A DNA stretch of 64,000 nucleotides from Microbacterium hydrocarbonoxydans (GCF_900105205.1 NZ_FNSQ01000005.1:3348001-3412000); one strand, 5' to 3'. Shown: positions 53,573 to 62,142, counted from the stretch's first letter. A program made the numbers and translations. Notes: generated by a model from the sequence alone, not told the origin.

Positions 53573-54357
53573 CGGGCGGCCCCCGGTCGCCAGCCGCGCA
53601 CCAGCAGCAGCACGACGATCGCCGCGGCGAGCAGGAGCAGTGCGAGCGCGACGGCGGTTCCCTGCGTCACCCCGGCCCCGTTGAAGGCGGTGTAGATCGC
53701 GAGCGGCATCGTCTGGGTGACCCCCGGGCGGTTGCCGGCGAAGAGGGCGGTGGCCCCGAACTCGCCGATGGCCCTGGCGAAGCACAGCACCACTCCGGCG
53801 ACGATCCCCGGTGCTGCGAGTGGGAGCGTGATGCGGCGCAGGATCGTCCAGCGTCCGGCGCCGAGCGCGGCAGCGGTGCGTTCGTAGTCGACCCCCGAGG
53901 TGCGCACGGCGCCCTCCACGGCGAGCACGAGGAACGGCAGCGCCACGAAGGTCTGCGCGAGGACGACGGCCGGGGTGCTGAAGGCGATGCCGAGTCCGCC
54001 GAGCCAGCCGGCACGTCCGAACAGGTAGAGCAGCGCCACGCCGCCCACCATCGGGGGCAGGACGAGCGGCACCGTGACGACCGCTCGCAGCAGGGCGGCG
54101 GTCCGCGGCCCTGACCTGGCGATGGTCAACGCGAGCGGCACTCCGATGAGGATGCAGAGCAGCGTGGCGACCATGCCGGTGCCGAGCGACAGCAGCAGCG
54201 CCGACCTCGCCACCTCCGACGTCACGTCGGCGAGGAAGGTGGACCACTCGACGCGAGCGACGAGGGCTGCAAGCGGCAGGAGGAGGAACGCGAGTCCGAT
54301 CAGCGCGGGAACGGCCAGGCTCCGTGGCGCGTAACCCGGCGCTCCGGCGGTGCTCAC
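53569..54357 (-). CDS. modB: Molybdate ABC transporter permease
   Basis: A 262-residue permease with about six spans. VPLVLPPMVGGVALLYLFG and the EAA loop ERTAAALGAGRWTILRRITLPLAAPGIVAG with ARAIGEFGATALFAGN are typical of ModB. Sits between modA and modC with 4-base overlaps on both sides. Confidence 0.93.
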   Translation of the reverse strand: MSTAGAPGYAPRSLAVPALIGLAFLLLPLAALVARVEWSTFLADVTSEVARSALLLSLGTGMVATLLCILIGVPLALTIARSGPRTAALLRAVVTVPLVLPPMVGGVALLYLFGRAGWLGGLGIAFSTPAVVLAQTFVALPFLVLAVEGAVRTSGVDYERTAAALGAGRWTILRRITLPLAAPGIVAGVVLCFARAIGEFGATALFAGNRPGVTQTMPLAIYTAFNGAGVTQGTAVALALLLLAAAIVVLLLVRGWRPGAAR

Positions 54358-55133
54358 GGCGCCCCGAAACCGAAGTCGGCGAGGATCCGCTGACCCTCAT
54401 CCGACAGCACATACGCGACGAAGGCGTCGGCCGCCTCGGTGTTCGCAGCCTCGGACAGGGTCGCGATCGGGTAGTGGTTGACGACCTCGTCTGCGCCGTC
54501 GGGCACGATCACGTCGACGTCGTCACGGCCGATCGCATCGGTGGCGTAGACGAGCCCGGCGTCCGCCTCGTCGGCTGCGACCTTGGTCAGCACCGCGGTG
54601 ACGTTCTGCTCGAGGCTCGCGGCATCGACCGTGACCTCGCCATTCGAGAGCAGCGTCGCCGAGGCGGCGCCGCACGGCACCTCACGGGCGCACAGCACGG
54701 TGGTGACGTCCGCCAGGTCGGCGAGGGTCTCGACGCGGCCCGGGTTGCCCGAAGGCACGACGATCACGAGGGTGTTGGATGCGAACAGGGTCGGATCGAC
54801 CGCGGCATCCTCGAGCTTGTCCATGTTCGCCTCGTCGGCCGAGGCGAAGACGTCGGCCGGGGCGCCCTCCAGCAACTGGGTGACCAGCGTCGACGATCCG
54901 TCGTAGACCGGGCTGAATCGCACGTCCGGATGCTCGGCGATGAACGCGTCTCCGAGAGCGTCGAAGGCCGCCGACAGAGAGGCCGCGGCGTACACCGTGA
55001 GCTCCCCGGCCACAGTGCTCTCGGATGCCGCACCGGGCGCGGCCGGAGCGGGCGACTCGGACGCGCACCCGGTCAGCATGAGCGCCGCCATGGCGGCGAC
55101 GGCGGTGAGGGTTCGGCGCAGGGACGTGCGCAT
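54354..55133 (-). CDS. modA: Molybdate-binding lipoprotein
   Basis: A 259-residue extracellular receptor with lipobox LMLTGCASE. The mature part follows ModA: LTVYAAASLSAAFDALGDAF, YDGSSTLVTQLLEGAPADVFASAD and GLVYATDA. It binds molybdate or tungstate for ModBC. One base after the molbindin regulator gene. Confidence 0.93.
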   Translation of the reverse strand: MRTSLRRTLTAVAAMAALMLTGCASESPAPAAPGAASESTVAGELTVYAAASLSAAFDALGDAFIAEHPDVRFSPVYDGSSTLVTQLLEGAPADVFASADEANMDKLEDAAVDPTLFASNTLVIVVPSGNPGRVETLADLADVTTVLCAREVPCGAASATLLSNGEVTVDAASLEQNVTAVLTKVAADEADAGLVYATDAIGRDDVDVIVPDGADEVVNHYPIATLSEAANTEAADAFVAYVLSDEGQRILADFGFGAP

Positions 55134-55134
55134 G

Positions 55135-55527
55135 TCAGGACTTCGGCACTTCGACGACGACCTGCGTCGCCTTGACGGATGCGGTGGCGAGCGAGCCGAC
55201 CTCCAGGCGCAGCTCCCTCGCGGCCTCGGCGGACATGAGGGACACGACCCGGTGCGGCCCGGACTGCACATCGATCTGTGCCATCAACCCGTCGATCTGC
55301 ACACGGGTCACGATGCCGACGAACCGGTTCCGGGCACTCGAGAGCGCATCATCCGACGCCTGTGCCTCCTCGGCGAGTTCCACAGCGCGCGCGGCGAGCG
55401 CGTCACCGGGGATCTCGGCCGGCACGGCGTGGGTGGTCGGCAGGAGACCCTGGTCGATCCAGCGCCGGACGGTGTCGTCACTCACGCCGAGCAGTTCGGC
55501 GGCACGGGCGATGCGAAAAGTCTGCAT
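55135..55527 (-). CDS. Molbindin-type HTH protein (HTH + TOBE)
   Basis: A 130-residue protein. The N-terminus is an excisionase/MerR-like HTH, FRIARAAELLGVSDDTVRRWIDQGLL, and the C-terminus is a Mop/TOBE molybdate-binding domain, SARNRFVGIVTRVQIDGLMAQIDVQSGPHRVVSLM. First gene of the mod operon, so it probably senses molybdate and controls the operon. A TAACCT box lies five bases before the ATG. Confidence 0.88.
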   Translation of the reverse strand: MQTFRIARAAELLGVSDDTVRRWIDQGLLPTTHAVPAEIPGDALAARAVELAEEAQASDDALSSARNRFVGIVTRVQIDGLMAQIDVQSGPHRVVSLMSAEAARELRLEVGSLATASVKATQVVVEVPKS

Positions 55528-55664
55528 ATGGCAGGTTACCGCAGATGCGGATGCAGATGGCCGATGAATCCTCATCCGCGGATCGCCGCCCTGCTGTGCG
55601 GCGCACACCCCGGACGCCAGCGGTCGGAACCCGACTCGCAGGCCGCACGGGCGCTCGCCGGGCA

Positions 55665-55677
55665 TAGCCTGGTGCCA
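55665..55677 (+). promoter_or_regulatory. Leaderless -10 box of moeB
   Basis: TAGCCT at 55665-55670, six bases (GGTGCC), then the ATG at 55677. Confidence 0.65.
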
Positions 55678-56447
55678 TGCAGCCGATCGTCGCTCCCACG
55701 CCCGCTCTCGATCCGGCTGAGCTCGTGCGCACCGCCCGGCATGCGGTGCTGGCAGGCATCGGCGAAGAAGGGCAGCGTCGCCTGGCCGCCGCCCACGTCG
55801 CGGTCGTCGGGGCAGGCGGGATCGGTTCCCCGGTGCTGCTCGCGCTCGCGGCTGCCGGTGTCGGCAGCATCACCGTGATCGACGACGACATCGTCGAGCT
55901 CACCAATCTGCAGCGCCAGCTCGCCCACCGTGTCGAGGACATCGGCCGCCCCAAGACCGCGTCGGCCGCCCGGGCGATCACCGCGTTGTCGCCCGGCGCC
56001 GAGGTCGTGACGGCATCCGAGCGACTCGACTCCGAGAACGCGGAGCGCCTGTTCGCCGGCGCCGACATCGTCGTCGACACGAGCGACTCCTTCGCGACCC
56101 GGCGCGACGTCGCCACCGCGACCGAAGCCCTCGGCATCCCACTCGTGTGGGGCGCCGTGCAGGAGTGGCACGCGCAAGCCACGGTGTTCTGGTCGAATCC
56201 CCCCGAGGGCCACTCACCCGTCGTCCTCGCCGATCTCTTCCCCCTCGGCACCGAGGGCGAGCCACCCAGCTGCGCGCAGGTCGGAGTGCTGGGGGCGATG
56301 TGCGTGCAGGTCGGCGGGATGCTGGCCGGCGAGGTCGTGAAGCTCATCACCGGGGCGGGAGAACCGCTGCTCGGACGCCTCGCGATCATCGACTCTCTCG
56401 CGGCGCGACAGCACGAGATCGCGATCCGATCGGCGGTGTCGGCATGA
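55677..56447 (+). CDS. moeB: Molybdopterin-synthase adenylyltransferase (ThiF/MoeB family)
   Basis: A 256-residue E1-like enzyme that adenylates the C-terminal Gly of MoaD. The ATP site is VAVVGAGGIGSPVLLALAAAGVG and the region IDDDIVELTNLQRQ is a family hallmark. A single Cys lies in PPSCAQVGVLGAM; the paired Zn-binding Cys motifs of E. coli MoeB are not seen. No rhodanese domain. First gene of the moeB-moeA-moaC-moaD operon. Confidence 0.9.
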   Translation: MQPIVAPTPALDPAELVRTARHAVLAGIGEEGQRRLAAAHVAVVGAGGIGSPVLLALAAAGVGSITVIDDDIVELTNLQRQLAHRVEDIGRPKTASAARAITALSPGAEVVTASERLDSENAERLFAGADIVVDTSDSFATRRDVATATEALGIPLVWGAVQEWHAQATVFWSNPPEGHSPVVLADLFPLGTEGEPPSCAQVGVLGAMCVQVGGMLAGEVVKLITGAGEPLLGRLAIIDSLAARQHEIAIRSAVSA

Positions 56448-57691
56448 GCGCCGCGAACGGACTGCGCCGGTCGGTCGAGGAGCAGCTCGCGCTGGTGCTC
56501 GCCGCCCTCCGCCCGCTGCCGACAGAGGCGCGCGCGATCCGGGACGCCGCCCACCGCACGCTCGCCGAACCCGCCACGGCGGCGCACGACATCCCGCTCT
56601 TCGACAACTCGGCCATGGACGGCTTCGCCGTGCGAGCAACGGATGTCGCCGCGGCATCCCCCGAGAACCCGGTCGTCCTGCGGGTGGTGGCCGACCTTCC
56701 CGCCGGGGTCTCCGACGACCCGGCACTGGCCGCGGGCGAAGCGGCGCGCATCATGACCGGCTCCCCCACGCCGACCGATGCCGACGCGATCGTGCCCTTC
56801 GAGGACACCGCCGGCGGTCTCGCCGACTCGCTCGGCGAGGTGCGCGTGCTGCACGCGCCGGCGAAACCCGGTGCGTTCGTCCGCCGCCGCGGTGCCGACC
56901 TGCACGCCGGCGACGCGGTGGTGCTCGCCGGCGAGCGGCTCGGCGCCTTCCAGCTGTCCGCCGCCGTCGCCGCCGGGGTCGAGACCGTCACGGTGACCCG
57001 CGCACCCCGGGTGGCCGTCGTATCGACCGGCAGCGAACTGCTGGAGCCGGGCGAAGCGGCACAACGCGGGCGCATCCCGGATTCGAACGGACCTCTGCTG
57101 GAGCTCCTCGTCGCGGATGCCGACGCCGAGGTCGTGCTCGTCGCGCGGGTCGCCGACGATGCGGATGCCGTCCGAGCCGTCACCGAGACAGCCGTCGAGC
57201 GCGGCGCCGACGTGATCGTGTTCACCGGCGGTGTCAGCGCGGGAGCCTACGAGCCCGTGCGCGGGGCGTTCGACGGACGGGGCGAGGTCGAGTTCGCAAG
57301 TGTCGCCATGCAACCGGGCAAGCCCCAGGCCTTCGGCGTGCTCGACACCGGCACTCTGGTGTTCGGGCTGCCCGGTAACCCCGTGAGTGTGGCGGTGTCG
57401 TTCGAGGTGTTCGTGCGCCCCGCGCTGCTGGCGCTGCAGGGTCGCTCCGAGATCCATCGGCCGCGTGCACCCTTCACCGCGGATGCCGCGTGGACCACCC
57501 CACCCGGACGACGCCAGTACCTGCCCGCCGTCGTCGACCTCGCGCGTCGGACGGTGCGTCCAGCCACCGCGGGCGGCTCGGGGTCGCACCTCGCCGGAGG
57601 CCTGGCCCGCGCTCAGGCCTTCGCGATCGTGCCCGCCGAGATCGACGCCGTCGCCGAGGGCGACGTGATCGATGTCATGCTGGTCGGATGA
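56444..57691 (+). CDS. moeA: Molybdopterin molybdenumtransferase
   Basis: A 415-residue enzyme inserting molybdenum into adenylylated molybdopterin. Landmarks are DIPLFDNSAMDGFAVRA, AARIMTGSPTPTDADAIVPFEDT, RVAVVSTGSELL, GRIPDSNGPLL, VFTGGVSAG and VFGLPGNPVSVAVSFEVFVRPAL. The ATG overlaps the moeB stop (ATGA) and moaC overlaps its own stop. Confidence 0.95.
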   Translation: MSAANGLRRSVEEQLALVLAALRPLPTEARAIRDAAHRTLAEPATAAHDIPLFDNSAMDGFAVRATDVAAASPENPVVLRVVADLPAGVSDDPALAAGEAARIMTGSPTPTDADAIVPFEDTAGGLADSLGEVRVLHAPAKPGAFVRRRGADLHAGDAVVLAGERLGAFQLSAAVAAGVETVTVTRAPRVAVVSTGSELLEPGEAAQRGRIPDSNGPLLELLVADADAEVVLVARVADDADAVRAVTETAVERGADVIVFTGGVSAGAYEPVRGAFDGRGEVEFASVAMQPGKPQAFGVLDTGTLVFGLPGNPVSVAVSFEVFVRPALLALQGRSEIHRPRAPFTADAAWTTPPGRRQYLPAVVDLARRTVRPATAGGSGSHLAGGLARAQAFAIVPAEIDAVAEGDVIDVMLVG

Positions 57692-58164
57692 GCTTCACGC
57701 ACCTCGATTCGGCCGGCCATGCCCACATGGTCGACGTGACCGGCAAGCAGCCGACCGTCCGCACCGCCACGGCCCGCGGATTCGTGCGCTGCAGTCCCGA
57801 GGTCATCGCGGCGCTGCGTGACGGCACCGCGCCCAAGGGCGACGTGCTCGCGGTCGCCCGCATCGCCGGCATCCAGGGCGCCAAGTCGACACCCGCTCTG
57901 CTGCCCCTCGCCCATGTGATCGGCGTGCACCGCGCCTCGGTCGAACTCGACATCGTCGACGACGGCGTGCACGTCGAGGCGACCGTCGGCACCGCCGACC
58001 GCACCGGTGTCGAGATGGAAGCCCTCACGGCCGTCTCGGTGAGCGCCCTCGCGATCGTCGACATGATCAAGGGCCTCGACCGCTCGGTCGTGATCGAAGA
58101 CGTGCGCATCGTCGCGAAGTCGGGCGGGCGCTCGGGCGACTGGGTGCGCGAGGGAGAGTCGTGA
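57688..58164 (+). CDS. moaC: Cyclic pyranopterin monophosphate synthase
   Basis: A 158-residue enzyme, the second step of molybdopterin synthesis. SFTHLDSAGHAHMVDVTGKQPTVRTA, LPLAHVIGVHRASVELDI and EMEALTAVSVSALAIVDMIKGLDR are typical. In the family the second motif reads LIPLCHP; here it is LLPLAHV, so the usual Cys and Pro are replaced. The essential Lys and Asp of DMIKGLD are present. Coupled to moeA and moaD. Confidence 0.93.
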   Translation: MSFTHLDSAGHAHMVDVTGKQPTVRTATARGFVRCSPEVIAALRDGTAPKGDVLAVARIAGIQGAKSTPALLPLAHVIGVHRASVELDIVDDGVHVEATVGTADRTGVEMEALTAVSVSALAIVDMIKGLDRSVVIEDVRIVAKSGGRSGDWVREGES

Positions 58165-58400
58165 TGACCACCCGCGTCCGCTATTTCGCTGCGGCCGCCG
58201 AGGCCGCGGGCACCGACGCCGAGGACCGCGGCGAGCGCTCACTGGCGGAGTTGCGGGCCGCCGTCGTCGCCGACCATCCGGCGCTCGCCGACATCCTGCC
58301 GCGATGCGCGGTGATGGTCGACGGCGTGCGCAGCGACGACGACCGGCCGCTGGATGACGCGCAGCTGATCGACGTGCTGCCGCCGTTCGCCGGGGGCTGA
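58164..58400 (+). CDS. moaD: Molybdopterin synthase sulfur carrier subunit
   Basis: A 78-residue ubiquitin-fold protein. It begins MTTRVRYFAAAAEAAG and ends VLPPFAGG; the terminal Gly-Gly is the site adenylated by MoeB and thiocarboxylated. A GTG three bases upstream is in frame, but GGGAGAG spacing favours the ATG, which gives a TGATG overlap with moaC. Last gene of the operon. Confidence 0.93.
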   Translation: MTTRVRYFAAAAEAAGTDAEDRGERSLAELRAAVVADHPALADILPRCAVMVDGVRSDDDRPLDDAQLIDVLPPFAGG

Positions 58401-58461
58401 GCCGGCGCCCCACTCGGCGGGCGCCCCGCGGGTGACTCAGCCGCGCTCGCGGACACCCCAG

Positions 58462-58736
58462 AAGTCCGATTGCGCTTCACAAGTCCACGGACGCCGCAAA
58501 CGGACTCCGGGAGCGCATGCGGACTTCGGAAGCGCACGCAGGCGCTTCACAAGTCACATTGCGCTTCACACGTCCACGGACGCCGCAAACGGACTCCGCA
58601 AGCGCATACGGACTTCGGAAGCGCACGCGGGCGCCCCGCAAGTCCCATTGCGCTTCACAAGTCCGCAGACGCCGCAAACGGACTGCGGAAGCGCACACGG
58701 ACTCCAAAAGCGCACACGGACTGCGAAAGCGCACAC
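58462..58736. repeat. Family C tandem array, three 89-bp palindromic units
   Basis: Units begin at 58462, 58551 and 58640, each 89 bases apart and head to tail. Each starts AAGTC with ATTGCGCTTCAC and contains GACGCCGCAAACGGACT. Within the first two units, AAGTC and TGCGCTTC face AGCGCAT and GGACTT, so each can fold on itself. Unit 3 has extra short repeats of GCGCACACGGACT at its end. It fills the 365-base gap between moaD and moaE. Confidence 0.88.
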
Positions 58737-58765
58737 GCCGCCACCCGGCTGACTCGAACCGCGGC

Positions 58766-59206
58766 TCAGCCCCCGATGCCCTTCCACGACGTGGACCCGT
58801 CGGACTCGACCTGTCGCTTCCACACCGGCAGCGACTGCTTGATGTCCTCGATCACCGCGCGGCACACCTCGAAGGCCTCGGCCCGATGCTCGGCGGCGAC
58901 CGCGATCACGACGGCCGCATCTCCGACGTCGAGGCGACCGACGCGGTGGCTCACAGCGACGACCACCCTGGCATCGCCGACGGCATCCGCCCCCGCCTGC
59001 TCGGCGAGGCCACGCAGCGCGATCTCCGCATCGGGATGCGCGCTGTATTCGAGGCCGACCACGGCCGTCGTCGCATCCGGGTCGTTGTCGCGCACACGGC
59101 CGATGAATGTCGTGACGCCGCCCAGGGCCGGGTCATCGACCGCCGCGAGGTGGGCCTCGACGTCGAGCGGCTCCTCGGAGATAGCCGCGATCCGCACCTC
59201 GTTCAC
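58766..59206 (-). CDS. moaE: Molybdopterin synthase catalytic subunit
   Basis: A 146-residue enzyme that, with MoaD, puts two sulfurs into precursor Z. Landmarks are TTFIGRVRDND, LEYSAHPDAEIALRGLAE, VAVSHRVGRLDVGDAAVVIAVAAEHRAEAFEVC and the Lys-rich active site IKQSLPVWKRQ. It overlaps mog by four bases and is convergent with moaD across the C repeats. Confidence 0.94.
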   Translation of the reverse strand: MNEVRIAAISEEPLDVEAHLAAVDDPALGGVTTFIGRVRDNDPDATTAVVGLEYSAHPDAEIALRGLAEQAGADAVGDARVVVAVSHRVGRLDVGDAAVVIAVAAEHRAEAFEVCRAVIEDIKQSLPVWKRQVESDGSTSWKGIGG

Positions 59207-59691
59207 GAGTGATCACCGCCCTCGACCTGGTCGACGACATGTCGGGCGACGGTGAGCACGACAGGGATCCCGGATGCCACGGCACGCGGCGATCCGGGCA
59301 GGTTCACCACGAGTGCACCCGCGGGGTCGACGATCCCGGCAAGACCGCGGGAGAGCACCGACAGCGGGGTGTCGGCGAGGCCGCTGCGGCGCAGCTCTTC
59401 GGCGAGACCCGGAACCTCCCGGGTGATCACCCGACGGGTTCCCTCCGGTGTCTCATCCCGCGGACCGACACCCGTGCCGCCGGTCGTCACGATCAGCCGC
59501 ACGCCGCGGGCGACGGCCCGACGCAGGGCGTCGGCGACCGAGGTCGCTCCGTCGGCGATGACCTCGGCATCCGGGCAGTGCCACCCGGCATCCCGTAGCA
59601 GACCGACCGCGATCGGCCCGCCCCTGTCCTCTCGTTCTCCGGCGAAGGAGCGGTCCGAGACGGTGATCACGCAGGCGGGGAGCGACGTCAT
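59203..59691 (-). CDS. mog: Molybdopterin adenylyltransferase (MoaB/Mog)
   Basis: A 162-residue enzyme that adenylates molybdopterin before MoeA acts. The molybdopterin-binding signature is LIVTTGGTGVGPRDETPEGT, with GLAGIVDPAGALVVNLPGSPRAV at the C-terminus. Between the sulfite-oxidase-like gene and moaE, on the same strand. Confidence 0.93.
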   Translation of the reverse strand: MTSLPACVITVSDRSFAGEREDRGGPIAVGLLRDAGWHCPDAEVIADGATSVADALRRAVARGVRLIVTTGGTGVGPRDETPEGTRRVITREVPGLAEELRRSGLADTPLSVLSRGLAGIVDPAGALVVNLPGSPRAVASGIPVVLTVARHVVDQVEGGDHS

Positions 59692-59731
59692 GGCTCCACC
59701 CTAGGTGCTCGCCCTGCCCCTCGCACCGGCA

Positions 59732-61381
59732 TCAGGAGACGCGGATCAGCGACCGCTGCCACCCGGATGAGCCGTTCGGCGCGATCGGCGCGCGCTCCTC
59801 GATCTGCAGGTCGCCGTTCTTGTTGATCGCCCGCACGGCCACGTAGTGCGTGCCGGGGGTGGCATCCCACTCGAGGAACCACTGCACCCAGGTGTCCTCA
59901 TTGATCGGCGCCGACAACGTGGCCGGCACCCAGTCGCCCTCGTCGATGCGGACCTCCACCCGCTCGATGCCGACCGACTGCGCCCACGCGACTCCGGCGA
60001 TCGGGATGCGACCGGCCTCGACCGCCTCGCCGACCTTCGGGGTGTCGACCCGGGACGCGAACTTGATCGGCGCCTCGGCACTGTACCCGCGGGGCGTCCA
60101 GTAGGCCTCGTCCTTGTCGAACGTCGTCACCTTGAGCTCGGTCAGCCACTTGGTGGCGGAGACGTATCCGTAGAGTCCCGGCACCACCATGCGCACCGGG
60201 AAGCCGTGTTCGAGCGGCAGCGGCTCGCCGTTCATCCCGACCGCCAGGATCGCGTCGAGATTGTCATCGGTCAGTGCCGAGAGCGGGGTGCTCGCGGTGT
60301 ACCCGTCGACGCTCTTCGACAGCACCATGTCGGCCCCCGACTTCACCCCGGCCTTCTTGAGCACGTCGCGCAGCGGAACCCCGAGCCACTTCGCGTTGCC
60401 GACGAGCTCCCCGCCGACCTCGTTCGAGACGCAGGTCAACGTGATGACGTACTCGTCGAGTCCCATGTCGAGGATGTCCTGGAAGCTCATCTCCACCCGC
60501 TGATCGACCATGCCGTCGATCACGAGCCGCCAGGTGCTCGGGTCGATCGTCGGCACGGTCAGTGCCGTGTCGACCCGGTAGAAGTCCTTGTTGGGAGTGA
60601 ACAAGGTGCTGAGTCCGGGGATGTCGAGCTCGGCGCCCTTCGGCACCGCCACGGTGGACTTCGGGGACGGGAGCTTCAGGGCATCGCGGATGTTCGCGAC
60701 CGAGGCGACGGTCATGCTCACGGTGCGCGAGGCGATGCCGACGATCACGGCCGACACCCCGGCGATCCCGGCGAGGAGGAAGAACTGCCGACGACCCAGC
60801 GCCTTCGGGGTCTGCTCTGTGGCGTCTTGGCCGGTGGCATCCTGGCCGGTGGCGTCCTGGCCGGTGGCATCCTGGCTGGTGGCGGCAGCCGCCTTCCACG
60901 TCTGCAGCCGACGGATCAGGAGGACGATGAGGATCGACCCGGCGATCGTCCCGAGCACGGGCGGCAGGAAGGCGAGGGCGGTGACGCCTGCCCTGGTGAC
61001 GATGGCCGCAGTGGAGAGGGCTCCCGCGACCACCAGAGCGATCACGCCGAGAGGGGGCCGCAGCAGCTGCAGGATGCCGGCGATCGCCGACGCGATCACC
61101 ACCGCGAGGCCGAGTCCGGCCAGCAGGGCGATCTTGTCGTACTCGCCGAATGTGGCGATCGCGAACTCCTTGAACGGCTGCGGCACGATGTCGATCACGA
61201 ATCCGCCGACGGCGAGGATCGGGCTGGCTGAGCGCGCGAAGATAAACGCGAAGAGCTCGGCCGTGGCGAGGAAGACGAGTCCGCTGATCACACCCGAGAG
61301 GGCAGCCCAGAAGAAGAACCTCTTGCCCCTGCTCTGCCGTGTGCCTGTGCCGCGCTCGTCTGCGGTGCTGCGCTGTGCCAT
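59732..61381 (-). CDS. Membrane-bound sulfite-oxidase-fold molybdoenzyme
   Basis: A 549-residue protein. The first 170 residues have about four to five spans (FFWAALSGVISGLVFLATAELFAF to GTIAGSILIVLLIRRLQTW). A hydrophilic linker with four ATGQD-type units follows, then another span and a sulfite-oxidase-fold catalytic domain with the Moco ligand Cys in ITLTCVSNEVGG. The C-terminal part is an Ig-like Mo-co dimerisation domain. Substrate unknown. Probably a client of the neighbouring Moco genes. Confidence 0.88.
   Translation of the reverse strand: MAQRSTADERGTGTRQSRGKRFFFWAALSGVISGLVFLATAELFAFIFARSASPILAVGGFVIDIVPQPFKEFAIATFGEYDKIALLAGLGLAVVIASAIAGILQLLRPPLGVIALVVAGALSTAAIVTRAGVTALAFLPPVLGTIAGSILIVLLIRRLQTWKAAAATSQDATGQDATGQDATGQDATEQTPKALGRRQFFLLAGIAGVSAVIVGIASRTVSMTVASVANIRDALKLPSPKSTVAVPKGAELDIPGLSTLFTPNKDFYRVDTALTVPTIDPSTWRLVIDGMVDQRVEMSFQDILDMGLDEYVITLTCVSNEVGGELVGNAKWLGVPLRDVLKKAGVKSGADMVLSKSVDGYTASTPLSALTDDNLDAILAVGMNGEPLPLEHGFPVRMVVPGLYGYVSATKWLTELKVTTFDKDEAYWTPRGYSAEAPIKFASRVDTPKVGEAVEAGRIPIAGVAWAQSVGIERVEVRIDEGDWVPATLSAPINEDTWVQWFLEWDATPGTHYVAVRAINKNGDLQIEERAPIAPNGSSGWQRSLIRVS
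60819..60878 (-). repeat. Coding 15-bp repeat in the molybdoenzyme linker
   Basis: Four in-frame copies of a 15-bp unit (GTGGCATCCTGGCCG type on the plus strand) code for the repeated ATGQD linker peptide. Units differ by one to two bases, so copy number can change without breaking the frame. Confidence 0.85.
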
Positions 61382-61496
61382 GGTCTGCTCCTTCGCACCG
61401 AGGACGGTGTGGTCTCGGGTTGTTCGGAGCAGACACGCGAACGGATGGTCGCGGCATCGGAGGCGGCGCGACGGGAAGTGGACCTGAGAGGCGGTG

Positions 61497-61766
61497 CTAG
61501 AGGCGACGTGCGGTGATCGTGTCGCGATCCTGTAGCTGGCGCAGTGTGCGCAGGCAGCGCGAGCAGAGGATCTCGACCCGGCGAGGGTGGTTCTCCCCGC
61601 ACACGCAGTCGACCGTCACCCGCCACTTGGCCTTGCGGCCGCACGCGGCGTAGGCCTCGTCGTCGCCGTGGTCGCACTCGCACAGCTGTCGTCCGCGATC
61701 GAGGCCAGGGATCTCGACGAGGCTTCGCTCGAGATCCGAGACCGGGGGCAGCTGTGTTTTCACCAC
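61497..61766 (-). CDS. Cys-rich hypothetical protein, possible Zn-ribbon
   Basis: An 89-residue protein with seven Cys in CECDHGDD, AACGRKAKW, DCVCGENH and CSRCL, likely binding one or two metal ions. The GTG at 61764-61766 is preferred (GGAG nine bases upstream); a longer upstream extension would run into a repeat. No family recognised. Upstream of the sulfite-oxidase-fold gene on the same strand, 115 bases away. Confidence 0.6.
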   Translation of the reverse strand: MVKTQLPPVSDLERSLVEIPGLDRGRQLCECDHGDDEAYAACGRKAKWRVTVDCVCGENHPRRVEILCSRCLRTLRQLQDRDTITARRL

Positions 61767-61827
61767 CTGCCCATGCTCCAGGGTCGCGCGACCGCGCGCA
61801 ACACCGGGGCTCTCGCGCGTGGCCGCT

Positions 61828-61908
61828 CCAGAACTCCGGAGATCGGGCAACGACTGCGCAGAAAGAGCCCCTCAGCCCGGTTGTCGACGCGGTTCTCCGG
61901 AGTTATGG
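61828..61908. repeat. Family D palindromic repeat, copy 1
   Basis: An 81-bp element with CCAGAACTCCGGAGA (61828-61842) facing TCTCCGGAGTTATGG (61894-61908), one mismatch. It lies 10 bases before the family A copy 5. Confidence 0.82.
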
Positions 61909-61918
61909 CGCCCCGGCC

Positions 61919-62004
61919 GTTCACAACTCAGCACGAACGGTCGAGAACCGACAGTTCAGCACCGAATACGGGCCCGGCACCGGCGTTCGTGCTGAGTTGT
62001 GAAC
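61919..62004. repeat. Family A palindromic repeat, copy 5
   Basis: An 86-bp element with the best inverted repeat of the family: GTTCACAACTCAGCACGAAC at the left (61919-61938) and the exact complement at the right (61985-62004), 20 bp. It sits between two family D copies. Confidence 0.92.
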
Positions 62005-62044
62005 GAGCGGCGTCCGGAACCGGCAGGCGCAGCGCGCTGCAGCT

Positions 62045-62124
62045 CCAGAACTCCGGAGATCCGGCAGCGACAGCACCGGCACAGCCACTCAGACGGGTTG
62101 TCGGCTCGATTCTCCGGAGTTTGG
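62045..62124. repeat. Family D palindromic repeat, copy 2
   Basis: An 80-bp element with CCAGAACTCCGGAGA (62045-62059) facing TCTCCGGAGTTTGG (62111-62124). Interior GCAGCGAC, CACTCAGACGGGTTGTCG aligns with copy 1 at roughly two thirds of bases. Confidence 0.82.
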
Positions 62125-62142
62125 CGCGCGACGGAACGCGGG

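Noticed and set aside
58462..58736. CRISPR array
   Set aside because: The repeats are 89 bp, contiguous, self-complementary and have no unique spacers; no cas genes are near.
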